Positions 24,535-33,226 of a stretch of 64,000 bases of DNA are shown here, piece after piece. The translations under genes were made by a program, and so were the position numbers. How positions within the stretch are numbered: the stretch's first letter is position 1; each line of letters opens with the position of its first letter. The DNA is taken from assembly GCA_959026725.1 (NCBI GenBank), contig CAUFMG010000010.1:25211-89210 (forward strand), given 5' to 3'. Source of the DNA: an uncultured Collinsella sp. GTDB taxonomy: Bacteria > Actinomycetota > Coriobacteriia > Coriobacteriales > Coriobacteriaceae. Under the pieces are notes generated by a model. It saw only the letters and a list, made by a program, of their open reading frames with translations. It did no database searches and was not told where the DNA came from.

Positions 24535-25085
24535 TCAAATTTCCCTTCCGAAGGTGTGTACAATCTGAGCCCGATGATTTTCGGAAGCCAGCGGGCACTC
24601 GCCCTTAAAGCTTCTTAGAAAGCGTTCTTTGAAGACCAGTGGTTTCTAAACTGGTAGTAACCACGTGACGTGTTGTTGTCACTATATCACCCCAGAAGAG
24701 GTCGCTTTCGTTGATTCATACGGTAAAACGTTTTTGCACCGCTCACGGTGATAAATCGACCGTTTACCGGTCGTTAACACTTCTACCTGCGGTTTTGAAA
24801 CCGTTTCGAAATGATTGGGCGAAAGATCGGAACTTTCTTTGCGTCTAAACAACGCAGGGCGGCTAAAAATAGCGTGTAGAAAAATTGCAGGTCATTATGA
24901 AGATTTGTGAATTGGTCTTTTTGACTTAATACCAGTTAGAACCAGTTTCGAAAATATCGGTGAACGGTAGTTTTTGACCGTTCACCGGTCATTTGCAATC
25001 GTTTGCAGTTGTTTTCCCTGATGAATTAGGGGAACCCGATGGAGCGCTTGTGCGGGCGCGAGGCCTATCCTATTGATTTCGGCAA
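24535..25085. promoter_or_regulatory. Control region of the aga PTS operon
   Basis: 550 bp without a gene. It holds: CTGGTAGTAACCA (24651-24663), shared with the agaS promoter; a possible minus-strand -10 TATAGT (24686-24681) just upstream of it; TGATAAATC..CCGTTTACCGG (24749-24772), shared with 4932-4955; an inverted pair of the same motif (24957-24967 and 24976-24990); GAAACCGTTTC (24795-24805); and ACCAGTTAGAACCAGTTT (24931-24948), another GntR-like pair. The density points to several regulators or looping. Confidence 0.6.
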
Positions 25086-25123
25086 CAAAAAGCCCGCTAG
25101 AACGTTGTCCGTTCTAGCGGGCT
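25086..25123 (-). terminator. Terminator of the SurA-like gene
   Basis: On the minus strand a 13-bp stem (AGCCCGCTAGAAC / GTTCTAGCGGGCT, 7-nt loop) is followed by TTTTT. Confidence 0.93.
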
Positions 25124-25165
25124 CAATCAGGTAGATCGGTTAGCGCGCAGTAGTGCAGGCAAACC

Positions 25166-26251
25166 TTACGCAAACAGGCCGTAGATGCTGATGTTGGCCT
25201 TGGCGTAGAGGCCGTTCGCATACTCGGTCCACTTGGAGCTGGCGCTCGAAGCCTGCGAGGAATACTGCTGGTAGGCGGTGTAATAGGCGGTCATGGCTTG
25301 CTTATAGGTAGCGCTATCGGCCGTAAAGGCATCGTCAGCGAAGGCCTTGGCATAGGTGCTGTCGGCATCCTTCCAGGTGCCCTTCTCGCTATCCCACTCG
25401 TCACCGGCAAGGTTGATGATGTAGTCAGCGTAGTCCTTGCTCGCGGTCTCCTCGTTGCCGTCAGCAGGCTCGGTCGGGGCGGTCGGCATGCTTGCGGAGC
25501 TGTCGCCGACCTTCTTCTTGTAGAGCTTCTGCAGCGTCGCGGACTGACGGACGATCTGCTTGGCCTGGTCCTTGGACACGCCATACTGCGTGGCCATGGT
25601 CTTGTAGTCGGAGGTGCCGATGGAATCCTCGGCGTACTTCTTCATCTCCTTAGAAGAGACGGTAATGCCCTCGTCCTCGGCGGCGTCGAGCAGGATCTTG
25701 TTGCGCACGTAGGACAGGATAACGTCGGCAGACGGAGCGGTGTAGTTGCCGTCACCATCCTTGACGGTGTCGAGGCTGTACTGGCTCTCAATGGCCTCGC
25801 GCGCGGTGATGTCGCTCTTCTTGCCGTTGTAGCTGTAGCTTGCCACGGTCGAATCGAGCTGGTCCTCGGTGAGGGTCGCCGAGCCGACGCCCTTGCCGCC
25901 AAAACCACCGTTGCCGATAAAGAAGCCGACCACAGCAGCGATCACGATAGCGACCACAAAGGCGGCAATCATCGTCTTCTTGTGCTTGGATGCATGGTCG
26001 TCCGCGTCGGAGTCGTCGTCCTCGTCCTGTTCCTCGGGCATGAGGTTCTCGTCGGCGGCATCCGCGGCAATCTGAGCCTCCAGGCGAGCGTCCTCCTCCT
26101 CGGCCGTCGTACCGGCAGCAATGTGCTCGGCAGACGTACCGGCGACCAGATCGATCTTCTCGTCCTCGTCACCGTCGGGGCCTTCGCCGCGCTCGATGAT
26201 CTGGATGCCGTCGATCTCGTCCTTCTCGTCCTTCTTTTGAATCAGACCCAT
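25166..26251 (-). CDS. Membrane-anchored SurA-like chaperone domain protein
   Basis: 361-aa protein. An acidic cytoplasmic N-terminus (residues 1-90, with D/E runs) precedes one membrane helix at ~93-112, then a Gly-rich linker and an extracytoplasmic alpha-helical part (ITAREAIESQ.., SADVILSYVRNKILLDAAEDEGITVSSKEMKKY) like the SurA/trigger-factor N-terminal chaperone domain. No PPIase domain is visible; the C-terminal part is Ser/Tyr/Ala-rich. It probably helps secreted proteins fold or sort. It has its own terminator and stands alone. Confidence 0.7.
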   Translation of the reverse strand: MGLIQKKDEKDEIDGIQIIERGEGPDGDEDEKIDLVAGTSAEHIAAGTTAEEEDARLEAQIAADAADENLMPEEQDEDDDSDADDHASKHKKTMIAAFVVAIVIAAVVGFFIGNGGFGGKGVGSATLTEDQLDSTVASYSYNGKKSDITAREAIESQYSLDTVKDGDGNYTAPSADVILSYVRNKILLDAAEDEGITVSSKEMKKYAEDSIGTSDYKTMATQYGVSKDQAKQIVRQSATLQKLYKKKVGDSSASMPTAPTEPADGNEETASKDYADYIINLAGDEWDSEKGTWKDADSTYAKAFADDAFTADSATYKQAMTAYYTAYQQYSSQASSASSKWTEYANGLYAKANISIYGLFA

Positions 26252-26289
26252 ATCAGTTACTCCTTGTTAGGAAACATAGTCCGCAATAG

Positions 26290-26318
26290 AATACGCCCGA
26301 CAGAGCGCCGGGCGTATT
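26290..26318 (-). terminator. Probable terminator of the icd-like gene
   Basis: A 10-bp stem AATACGCCCG / CGGGCGTATT (9-nt loop) lies 60 bp after the stop. The following CTATT is a poor T-tract, so efficiency is uncertain. Confidence 0.55.
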
Positions 26319-26377
26319 GATTCTTAGGTTATACGCAAACACTTAAGTACTATTTAGGCGTTTGCAGCCTGCATGCC

Positions 26378-27463
26378 TTAGGCCAGGTGCGCGATAACGG
26401 CATCGGCAAAGGCCTGCGTGCCCACAGCGCCCTCAACGGAGCCGGTCTGGGCACGACGAACGTCGCCGGTAACCTGCTCGCCCTCGTCAAGCGTGGCAGA
26501 TACGGCGGCGCGAATGTGATTGGCAGCGTCGTTCTCGCCCAGGTGATCGAGCATCATCGCAGCAGAGAGAATCTCGGCCGTGGGGTTGGCGATATCCTGG
26601 CCAGCGATATCGGGCGCGGAGCCGTGCGTTGCCTCGAAAATGGCGCAGTCGGCACCGATGTTGGAGCCGGGGGCCATGCCCAAACCACCCACCAGGCCGG
26701 CGCACAGGTCGCTGACGATGTCGCCGTACAGGTTGGGCAGCACCAGGACATCGAAGTCGTTGGGGTTCTGGACCAGACCCATGCAGGTGGCGTCGACGAT
26801 CTTGTCGTTGAACTCGATATCGGGATAGTTGGCGGCCACCTCGCGCGCCACGCGCAGGAACAGGCCATCGGTCGCCTTCATGATGTTGGCCTTGTGCACG
26901 GCCGTCACCTTTTTACGGCCGCAGCGGCGGGCATATTCAAAGGCATACTCCACAATGCGGCGGCTCTTGGCGATAGAGATCGGCTTGATCGAGATCGCGG
27001 AATCGGCGGCGAAGGCCTTTTGACCCGAACGCTCGATGAGCTGCGAGAGCTCCTCGACCTCGGCAGCGCCCTCATCGAACTCGATGCCGGCGTAGAGGTC
27101 CTCGGTGTTCTCACGCACGATTACCAGGTCGACATCGCGGAAGCGCGAGCCGTCGCCCGGCTGCGACAGGCAAGGGCGCACGCAGGCATACAGGTCGAAG
27201 TGCTTTCGCAGGGCCACATTGACGCTGCGGAAACCCGTACCGACCGGCGTGGTGATGGGGCCCTTGATAGCAACCTTGGTCTCGGCGATCGCGTCGAGCA
27301 CGTGCTGGGGCAGTGGCGTGCCAAACTCGTCCATGACGCCGGCACCGGCCTCTTGGACGTTCCAATTGATCTGGACACCGGTGGCCTCGACCACGCGGCG
27401 CATGGCCTGGGTGATCTCGGGACCGATACCGTCACCGGGAATCAGGACTACATCGTGCGCCAT
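26378..27463 (-). CDS. Isocitrate/isopropylmalate dehydrogenase family, probably NAD-isocitrate dehydrogenase
   Basis: 361-aa cytoplasmic beta-decarboxylating dehydrogenase. Early IPGDGIGPEITQAMRRV is followed by the substrate-binding GFRSVNVALRKHFDLYACVRP, IVRENTEDLYAGIE, the catalytic Lys region VTAVHKANIMK and the metal site LYGDIVSDLCAGLVGG. The SVNVALRK motif favours isocitrate over isopropylmalate. Its SD is the end of the upstream HEAT-like gene (GAGGAGTAACAGATT), so the two are coupled. NAD or NADP preference cannot be fixed by eye. Confidence 0.88.
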   Translation of the reverse strand: MAHDVVLIPGDGIGPEITQAMRRVVEATGVQINWNVQEAGAGVMDEFGTPLPQHVLDAIAETKVAIKGPITTPVGTGFRSVNVALRKHFDLYACVRPCLSQPGDGSRFRDVDLVIVRENTEDLYAGIEFDEGAAEVEELSQLIERSGQKAFAADSAISIKPISIAKSRRIVEYAFEYARRCGRKKVTAVHKANIMKATDGLFLRVAREVAANYPDIEFNDKIVDATCMGLVQNPNDFDVLVLPNLYGDIVSDLCAGLVGGLGMAPGSNIGADCAIFEATHGSAPDIAGQDIANPTAEILSAAMMLDHLGENDAANHIRAAVSATLDEGEQVTGDVRRAQTGSVEGAVGTQAFADAVIAHLA

Positions 27464-27469
27464 AATCTG

Positions 27470-28168
27470 TTACTCCTCGTCTTCGGCGTCGTCAGATTTT
27501 TTAACGCTAGCACGCTTCTTCTTTTTGGAGAGATCCAGGCCGAAACGTTTAACAAGCATTTCGCAAATCTCGCTCGAACGGGCCTTGAGATAGCTGCCCT
27601 TGCCGTTCTCGGCGTCGAACTTAAGGCGCAGTGCGAGCTTCTCGGCGACTTCGGCATCGATCTCGCCCTGGCCAAACTCGTACAGGCAGCCGAGCATGTC
27701 GCGGTACTCGAGGTCACCGTGGTAGCACTGGATGGCCTCGTCCAGGATGGGCCAGGCCTCGCGCGAGCGCTCGACGCTCGTGGCGCCCCACACGCACAGC
27801 AGGCGGAAGGCGGCATAGCGCAGCGTGGAGGAAATCTCATCGAACAGTGCGGTCTCGGCGCCCTCAAAGGCATCGCCCAGCTGCTCGGGGCAGGTGGTGG
27901 CGAGCGCCGTCAGGGCATCGAGGGCCTCCCAGCGGGTCTGAGCCTCGGGGCGGTCGAGCGCCTCGATCAGCGCGGGCACGCAGGGCACGACGCGCTGCGG
28001 ATCGCGCTCGGCGAGCAGGTGCAGCACGCGGGCGGCAAACTGACGAATGCGGCGTGTGGGGCAGCCGAGCTCCTGGACCAGGCGGTCGACGGCGTTCTCG
28101 TTCTCCTCTGCCAGCTGAAGCTGTGCCAGCTCCTCGTCGGTGAGCTGTTCGTCTTTGTTTTCTGCCAT
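27470..28168 (-). CDS. HEAT-repeat-like protein
   Basis: 232-aa soluble, helical, acidic protein. Segments such as CPTRRIRQFAARVLHLLAER, CVPALIEALDRPEAQTRWEA, LDALTALATTC and TLRYAAFRLLCVWGA have the spacing of HEAT/armadillo repeats. The C-terminus is charged (KKKKRASVKKSDDAEDEE). No catalytic motif is seen. It lies in a four-gene run with a dehydrogenase, a small membrane protein and the icd-like gene, 6 bp before the latter. Function unknown; a protein-binding scaffold is likely. Confidence 0.75.
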   Translation of the reverse strand: MAENKDEQLTDEELAQLQLAEENENAVDRLVQELGCPTRRIRQFAARVLHLLAERDPQRVVPCVPALIEALDRPEAQTRWEALDALTALATTCPEQLGDAFEGAETALFDEISSTLRYAAFRLLCVWGATSVERSREAWPILDEAIQCYHGDLEYRDMLGCLYEFGQGEIDAEVAEKLALRLKFDAENGKGSYLKARSSEICEMLVKRFGLDLSKKKKRASVKKSDDAEDEE

Positions 28169-28183
28169 AGTTACCTCTTCTTA

Positions 28184-28612
28184 CTATTTCTTGGCGTGCT
28201 TACCAGCACCCTTGCTGTCATCGGTGACCGAGATGAGCTGTCGGTCGGCCGCGCCATTGCGACGTGCACGGCGGCGCTCCTCGGCATCGCCCGCATCGGC
28301 CGCGGCGCGATGGGCCTTGTTGACGTTAAAGACCTCATCGTGCTTGCGCCACGGGCCGACGGACTCGCCAAAGCTCATCTTAAGGCCGGCGATAAAGCCG
28401 CCGAGCCAGCCGATCGGTGCAAACTGCACCAGCGGGAACAGCGAGAACACCCAGGTCAGCAGGACAACTGCCGCCGCACCCGCAAAGTTGGCAATCCAGT
28501 AGTCGCGCTTGGTGATGACGCGCTTTTCGCAGGCCCACTGGCCGCACAAGAAGCCAATGTAGATCGCAAAGATAAAGAGCACCAGCGCGAGCACCACGAA
28601 CGTCCAGCTCAT
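28184..28612 (-). CDS. Small membrane protein, unknown function
   Basis: 142-aa protein with an N-terminal helix (FVVLALVLFIFAIYIGFLCGQW), a second helix (FAGAAAVVLLTWVFSLFPLVQF) and possibly a short third (IGWLGGFIAGLKMSF), then a basic, Arg-rich cytoplasmic tail. ATG 28612 is set by GAGGAG 9 nt upstream; the longer open frame to 28747 is the antisense of the Cys/His-rich tail of the next gene. It starts 6 bp after the dehydrogenase stop. Not recognised beyond this. Confidence 0.75.
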   Translation of the reverse strand: MSWTFVVLALVLFIFAIYIGFLCGQWACEKRVITKRDYWIANFAGAAAVVLLTWVFSLFPLVQFAPIGWLGGFIAGLKMSFGESVGPWRKHDEVFNVNKAHRAAADAGDAEERRRARRNGAADRQLISVTDDSKGAGKHAKK

Positions 28613-28617
28613 GGGCG

Positions 28618-29697
28618 CTACTCCTCGTGATGGTGGCCGCAGCAGCACTCGTGGCCGCCATCGTGGCCGTGGCCGCCGCAGCACTCGTGGTCCTCGCCGT
28701 GGTGGTGGCCGCAACCGCACTCGTGGTCGTCGCCGTGCTCGCCGCAACCGCAGCTGTCCTCGTGGGCACCGTGCTCCTCGGGACGATACTGCGACCAGTC
28801 AAGACCGGCGGCGATGGCGTCGGCCTCCTCCTTGTAGAGCACCGTGATGGCCTGGGTGCCCAGCTTGGCGCCACCGATGGCGTCGAGCATGTCGTAGAGC
28901 GTAAAGGCCACGTCGGCACCGGGCAGCGCGAGCTCGCGGTCGTCGGCGTAGGCGAGCGCCAGGCGCAGGTCCTTAATGAAGTGCTCGACCATAAAGCCGG
29001 GCTTGTAGTCGCCGTCGAGCGCCTTGGGCGCCAGGCTCTCCATGGCGCCAGACTTGCCGGTACCGCCCAGGATCATCTCGCGGGTCTTTTCCAGATCGAG
29101 GCCGCTCAGCTCGGCAAATGCCATGGCATCGGCCATGCCGACCATACAGGCGCCCAGCGACACCTGGTTAGCAAGCTTAGCAGCCTGGCCCTTGCCAGCG
29201 CCATCGAAGCAGCAAATGTTGGCCGCAAAGGTGGCAAGGATGTCGCGGACCGGAGCGATGTCGTTCTCGGTGGCACCCACGATAGCCGTGAGCGTGCCGG
29301 CGATAGCACCCGACTCGCCACCGGTAACGGGGCAGTCAAACGCCATGCGACCAGAAACCTGGGCGGCCTCGGCAATGTCACGGGCGAGCTCGGGCGAGCT
29401 CGTGGTGAGGTCGATCAAGACCGCGCCCGGCTTGGTGCACGCAAGCAGGCCGTTGCCCGCCAGATAGAGCTCCTCGACCTCGGAGGGATAGCCCACCATG
29501 GTAAAGACGACATCGGCGTTCGCCACGGCCTCGGCCGGCGTATCGGCCCAGACGGCGCCGCGCTCGATAAGCGCGGCGGCCTTGGACTTGGTGCGGTTGT
29601 TGACCGTGACGGGGTAGCCGGCGTCCAGGATGTGGCCGGCGATGGGGGCACCCATGATTCCGGTGCCGATGAATGCGACGGAGAGCTTGTTTGCCAT
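28618..29697 (-). CDS. Beta-hydroxyacid dehydrogenase with Cys/His-rich C-terminal tail
   Basis: 359-aa NAD(P)-dependent enzyme of the 3-hydroxyisobutyrate dehydrogenase / tartronate semialdehyde reductase (GarR) family. The Rossmann motif is FIGTGIMGAPIAGHILDAG; DCPVTGGESGA and the catalytic-Lys region GKGQAAKLANQV follow. Residues ~302-359 are an extension unlike the family, with 14 His and 9 Cys among Gly, Asp and Glu (HECGCGHHHGEDHECCGGHG and similar), which looks like a metal-binding tail. First gene of a four-gene run ending with the icd-like gene. SD GGAAAGGTTTC. Substrate unknown. Confidence 0.87.
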   Translation of the reverse strand: MANKLSVAFIGTGIMGAPIAGHILDAGYPVTVNNRTKSKAAALIERGAVWADTPAEAVANADVVFTMVGYPSEVEELYLAGNGLLACTKPGAVLIDLTTSSPELARDIAEAAQVSGRMAFDCPVTGGESGAIAGTLTAIVGATENDIAPVRDILATFAANICCFDGAGKGQAAKLANQVSLGACMVGMADAMAFAELSGLDLEKTREMILGGTGKSGAMESLAPKALDGDYKPGFMVEHFIKDLRLALAYADDRELALPGADVAFTLYDMLDAIGGAKLGTQAITVLYKEEADAIAAGLDWSQYRPEEHGAHEDSCGCGEHGDDHECGCGHHHGEDHECCGGHGHDGGHECCCGHHHEE

Positions 29698-29796
29698 GAA
29701 ACCTTTCCTTTTGGGTTGGGTGTTGTTACCAGGTTAAAATACTCGGTGCCAGCGTTTCGGCCGTGACTTGAGGGCACTTGCAGCCGCAGCGCCTAC

Positions 29797-30750
29797 CTAC
29801 TCGCCTCGCACGCGGCGCGCGATGCGGTCGGAAAGCGAGGCTTTCTCGGCGCGATTCTTGCCCCAAAACGCGCAGGCCACCATGCCGGGGCCCACGTGCG
29901 AGCCAATGGTGGGACCCACGGAGCTGCGAATGATCGTGACGTCGGCGCAGCCCTCCTCCTTGCGGATGGCGGCTTCGAGCCAGTCACCGTCCTTTTCGGC
30001 ATCGGCCGTCATGATGGCGATGGGCATGGTGCGGTCGGGCACGTAGTTCTCGCGGAACGACTTGAGGATGGACTTGAGCGCCTTCTTGCGGCCGCGGTTG
30101 ACGCCAATCAGCGACAGCGAGCCGGCAAGGTCGTAGGAGAGCTCGGGCTTGACATCGAGCTTTGCCGTGAGCTGCGCCGCCGCGGGCGGAATGCGGCCGC
30201 CGGCAGCCAGCGCGTCGAAGCTCTCGAGCGTAAAGTAGCCGTGGACGTAGGTCTTTGCCTCGTTTGCCCAGTCGACCAGCTGCTTGGCGGTGAGTCCCGC
30301 CGAGCGCTGGCGCACGGCCTCGAGCGCCAGGAGCGCGCCGGTCGCGCAGGGCAGAGCGTTGTCGACCACGTAGAGCTCAAAGTTGGGATACTCGGCGCGC
30401 ACGGCATCTGCCGCCTGGCACGCGGAGTTGTAGCTCGACGACAGCGCCGAGGTAAAGCACAGGTAGACCGTGGGCGTGCCCTCCTTGGCACACTCGGTAA
30501 AGAACTCGATATAGCGACCGAGCGACACGGCGGAGGTAGACACGCGAGCGCCGGCGCGCATGCGGTCGTAGAACTCCTTAGGGCTCATGCTCGACCAGAT
30601 ATCGTCCGTGCGCTCCTCGCCATCGATGATAAAGGGGAAGCCCAAGATATCGACATCGAGGTTCGCGGCGACCTCGGGGCTAAAGTCGCAGCAGGTATCG
30701 ACGACGATGCGGCAGCGGTCAGAATGGCCGGTAGATGCAGCCTTGTCCAT
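29797..30750 (-). CDS. DegV-family fatty-acid-binding protein
   Basis: 317-aa cytoplasmic protein with the two-domain DegV fold. CRIVVDTCCDFSPEVA begins the domain, then VSTSAVSLGRYIEFF, VYLCFTSALSSSYNSA, the LAAGGRIPPAAAQLTAKLDVKPEL stretch (split here over ~20 residues) and SHVGPGMVACAFWG at the end. DegV proteins bind acyl chains; FakB homologues present fatty acids to the FakA kinase. ATG 30750 has AAGGAG 8 nt upstream. It stands alone. Confidence 0.9.
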   Translation of the reverse strand: MDKAASTGHSDRCRIVVDTCCDFSPEVAANLDVDILGFPFIIDGEERTDDIWSSMSPKEFYDRMRAGARVSTSAVSLGRYIEFFTECAKEGTPTVYLCFTSALSSSYNSACQAADAVRAEYPNFELYVVDNALPCATGALLALEAVRQRSAGLTAKQLVDWANEAKTYVHGYFTLESFDALAAGGRIPPAAAQLTAKLDVKPELSYDLAGSLSLIGVNRGRKKALKSILKSFRENYVPDRTMPIAIMTADAEKDGDWLEAAIRKEEGCADVTIIRSSVGPTIGSHVGPGMVACAFWGKNRAEKASLSDRIARRVRGE

Positions 30751-30829
30751 CAAAGCGACTCCTTACGTAAAAAGGCGGCCATCCGCATGGGATGGCCGCC
30801 AACCGTTAACTCATGCAAGTTAACGTATT

Positions 30830-31414
30830 TTACTCGTCAAGTGTTTCGATACGGGGCTTGATGATGCCATATCCACCATTCTTACGGTGATACACCACAT
30901 TGATGAGGCCAGTCGTCGCGTTCTCGAACACGTAGAAGTCGTGGCCGAGCAGATCGGTCTGCACCAGCGCCTGCTCCTCGGTCATCGGGGTGACATCGAT
31001 GACCTTCTCGCGGACGAGCAGGTCGTCCTCCTCCTCGGGCAGCAGCAGGTCGGCCAGATCCTCGACGCGCTCGACCGGCGCGACATCCGCGGCGCTGGCA
31101 CCGCCCTGGCGGTTGTCCACGACCTTGGTCTTGAACTTGCGCAGCTGGCGGGTGACCTTATCGGCGGAGAGGTCGATGGCGGCGTACATATCTGCACCGT
31201 GCTCGGCAACGCGAATCACCGAACCGCGGGCACGAACCGTGACCTCGACGATTGCCGGGTTGGGGTTCGAGGGGTTCTTCTCATAGCGAAGTACAACGTC
31301 GACCGTCATGGGCTCGATATCGAAAACCTTGAGCGCCTCGCCGATCTTCTCATCCACATGCGCACGCAGAGCATCGGTTACCGTCGTCTTGCGTCCAGAA
31401 ACCTTGATATCCAT
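30830..31414 (-). CDS. hpf: Long-form ribosome hibernation promoting factor
   Basis: 194-aa protein. The N-terminal domain (MDIKVSGRKTTVTDALRAHV..KVFD) binds the 30S subunit at the mRNA/tRNA channel. A linker joins it to the C-terminal dimerisation domain (LVREKVIDVTPMTEEQALVQ, then FYVFENATTGLINVVYHRKNGGYGII). Length and domain order are those of long HPF, which forms 100S dimers in stationary phase. ATG 31414 is set by GGAGCCACGT. Confidence 0.93.
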   Translation of the reverse strand: MDIKVSGRKTTVTDALRAHVDEKIGEALKVFDIEPMTVDVVLRYEKNPSNPNPAIVEVTVRARGSVIRVAEHGADMYAAIDLSADKVTRQLRKFKTKVVDNRQGGASAADVAPVERVEDLADLLLPEEEDDLLVREKVIDVTPMTEEQALVQTDLLGHDFYVFENATTGLINVVYHRKNGGYGIIKPRIETLDE

Positions 31415-31631
31415 ACGTGGCTCCAATCTGCCTCGGGGACTTACTGTACTGGCTATGTACCCATTGCCGTGTATTTAATCACGCGGATTCCTAAAGACCC
31501 GAATAACGATTGCTTGATACCGCATACCGAAGTCTCGCACTTTTCTGTGGCAAAGTGCGCTATAGGAGGGAGCCGACAGATTTGTATTTGGTCCCAAAAA
31601 TTGGCTTTGACCTGCTGGTTTTATAGGGATG
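31415..31631. other. hpf upstream region
   Basis: About 217 bp between hpf and the lipoprotein terminator. It contains a short hairpin at 31536-31559 (CGCACTTT / AAAGTGCG). No gene or confident promoter hexamers could be assigned. Confidence 0.4.
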
Positions 31632-31667
31632 AAAAAGCCGGGCTCCCCTATTGGGGAAGCCCGGCAG
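31632..31667 (-). terminator. Terminator of the solute-binding lipoprotein gene
   Basis: On the minus strand TGCCGGGCTTCCCC pairs with GGGGAGCCCGGC around an AATA loop, and TTTTTC follows. Confidence 0.9.
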
Positions 31668-31731
31668 TGCGTGTTGAAACCGTGAAGAGGTGCCCTTTCC
31701 GACGTATAGGAGACACCACCCCTAGCAATAA

Positions 31732-32724
31732 CTAGCTATTGAGTTTGTTAATGTCGTCGTCAGTGATGGTGCCTTCCTGGCTGGACGATTTGTCCTCGGA
31801 GGATGCGGTCTCATTGTTGGAATCGGAGGACTCGCTGCCGGAGGATGCGGAGCCAGACGACTGAAGGTTGACACCAGATACTGTCTTAGTGGTGAGGTCG
31901 TAGGGCATCGTGCCATACCAGACGGAGTGGACTGCCTCGAGCGTACCGTCGACCGTGATGCCGTCGAGGGCATCGCTCACGGCACGGCACAGTTCGTCAT
32001 TGGACGAGAGGCCCGCAACACCGAGCGTCGAGGGCGCCTCGAGCGCACCGACATAGGAGATCTCGCTCATCAGACGTGCAAGGTAGCCGCCGGCCGTGGA
32101 GTCGCAGATCACATAGTCGACTTCGCCGGACTCGAGCGCCTCAAAGCACTCGTTGATGTTGGGGTAGGTCTTTTGGTTGGCGGTGATGCTCTGCTTAGCA
32201 AGCGCCTCCTGCGAGGCCGAGGACATCTGGACACCCAGAGTAGACGTGTTAAGGGTATCGGTGGAAACGCTTAGCGACCCACCATCGCTGGTTTTACCGA
32301 ACACGGAAGCGGCATCGTACAGGCAGGTGCCGAGCGAGCTAATGTCCCCGTCCGTGGAGTTAATCTCGCCGATAAAGATATCGGCCTTTTTGTCGCCGAG
32401 CGCGGAACCTGCCGAGGACGCATCGACAAAGGCGACCTTAAGGCCCATGCGGCTTGCGAGGGCGCGGGCGGCGTCAACCGCATACCCCGTGAGCTCGCCG
32501 TCGGCGTCCTGCATGGCCTGCGGCGCATCGGAAGTATCGAGGGCGACCGTCAGGGTTCCGGGAGTGACCAGGGCATCGTCCGACACCGCCGGCGTGACGG
32601 TCTCGTACTCGATCTGGTCGATCGTGGGAGTCGTGAACGTAGACAGCGGGTTGAACGCGCATCCGCTCAGGCCCAAAACGGCGATGACCGCTGCGGTCCC
32701 AGCACCTAACCGAGCCGCGTGCAT
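31732..32724 (-). CDS. Solute-binding lipoprotein, SBP family 3 type
   Basis: 330-aa exported protein. The signal peptide MHAARLGAGTAAVIAVLGLSGC ends in a lipobox (LSGC), so Cys22 would be lipidated. The body has family-3 binding-protein features: LTVALDTSDAPQAMQDADGE, GYAVDAARALASRMGLKVAFV, FEALESGEVDYVICDS. The C-terminus is a Ser/Glu/Asp-rich tail. No permease or ATPase genes adjoin it, so it may serve a distant ABC importer or a signalling role. ATG 32724 is chosen for the signal peptide; the frame runs open to 33288 but that part looks non-coding. Confidence 0.82.
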   Translation of the reverse strand: MHAARLGAGTAAVIAVLGLSGCAFNPLSTFTTPTIDQIEYETVTPAVSDDALVTPGTLTVALDTSDAPQAMQDADGELTGYAVDAARALASRMGLKVAFVDASSAGSALGDKKADIFIGEINSTDGDISSLGTCLYDAASVFGKTSDGGSLSVSTDTLNTSTLGVQMSSASQEALAKQSITANQKTYPNINECFEALESGEVDYVICDSTAGGYLARLMSEISYVGALEAPSTLGVAGLSSNDELCRAVSDALDGITVDGTLEAVHSVWYGTMPYDLTTKTVSGVNLQSSGSASSGSESSDSNNETASSEDKSSSQEGTITDDDINKLNS

Positions 32725-33226
32725 CAAGCTGCCCCTCACCATGTCCACTACCCTGCCTTCTGTGTCGTATACGATCCGTGCGTTGCGCGGAATATCAGGT
32801 TGTTCCCACCAGCTGACCTGGTATTTGACCCCACACTTGCGCACCGGGGTGTTTGCTCGGGAGGCCGCAGCCACCTTCACGACTGGCCCGCTCGCCCGCG
32901 AGGCGGTATTGCCCCAAAGAAAGTAGAACGGACGGTGCGGCTTACATCTAGGACGCGCCATGATCGCGCCGCGCGCACGCGGTCGCTTACGTGGATCCCT
33001 TTGACCGCGTCTGTCTTGGACTAGGACGGGCATTTCGTCCGCCCGCAACCACAGCCTGGTAGGAACGTAGCGCATTATAGCTAAGTTCAAGCTAAAGTTT
33101 AAGGTTAGGGGCGTTATTCGCATCGCGAGTACAGATTTCGCAGGTCGGGGCGGATCATTCGTGCCCCCCATGAAGCCCGGAGCTCCCCCCACGGGGAGCT
33201 CCGGGGCACCCGTCTCAGGGTGCCGT
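32725..33226. other. Gene-free region upstream of the lipoprotein, with strong hairpins
   Basis: 500 bp with no convincing gene. At 33178-33205 CCGGAGCTCCCC pairs perfectly with GGGGAGCTCCGG, and directly after it GGCACCC pairs with GGGTGCC (33206-33225). Around 33077-33110 there is a direct-repeat run (AAGTTCAAGCTAAAGTTTAAGGTT). GC-rich and CG-rich blocks at 32840-33050 could fold, but no known RNA family was recognised. Confidence 0.4.

Noticed and set aside
26387..28630. 747-codon open frame on the plus strand
   Set aside because: It is antisense to three clearly coding genes on the minus strand and has no family features.
32840..33060. Known structured RNA (tmRNA, RNase P RNA, SRP RNA or a riboswitch) upstream of the lipoprotein
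   Set aside because: None of the conserved cores of these RNAs could be found on either strand.
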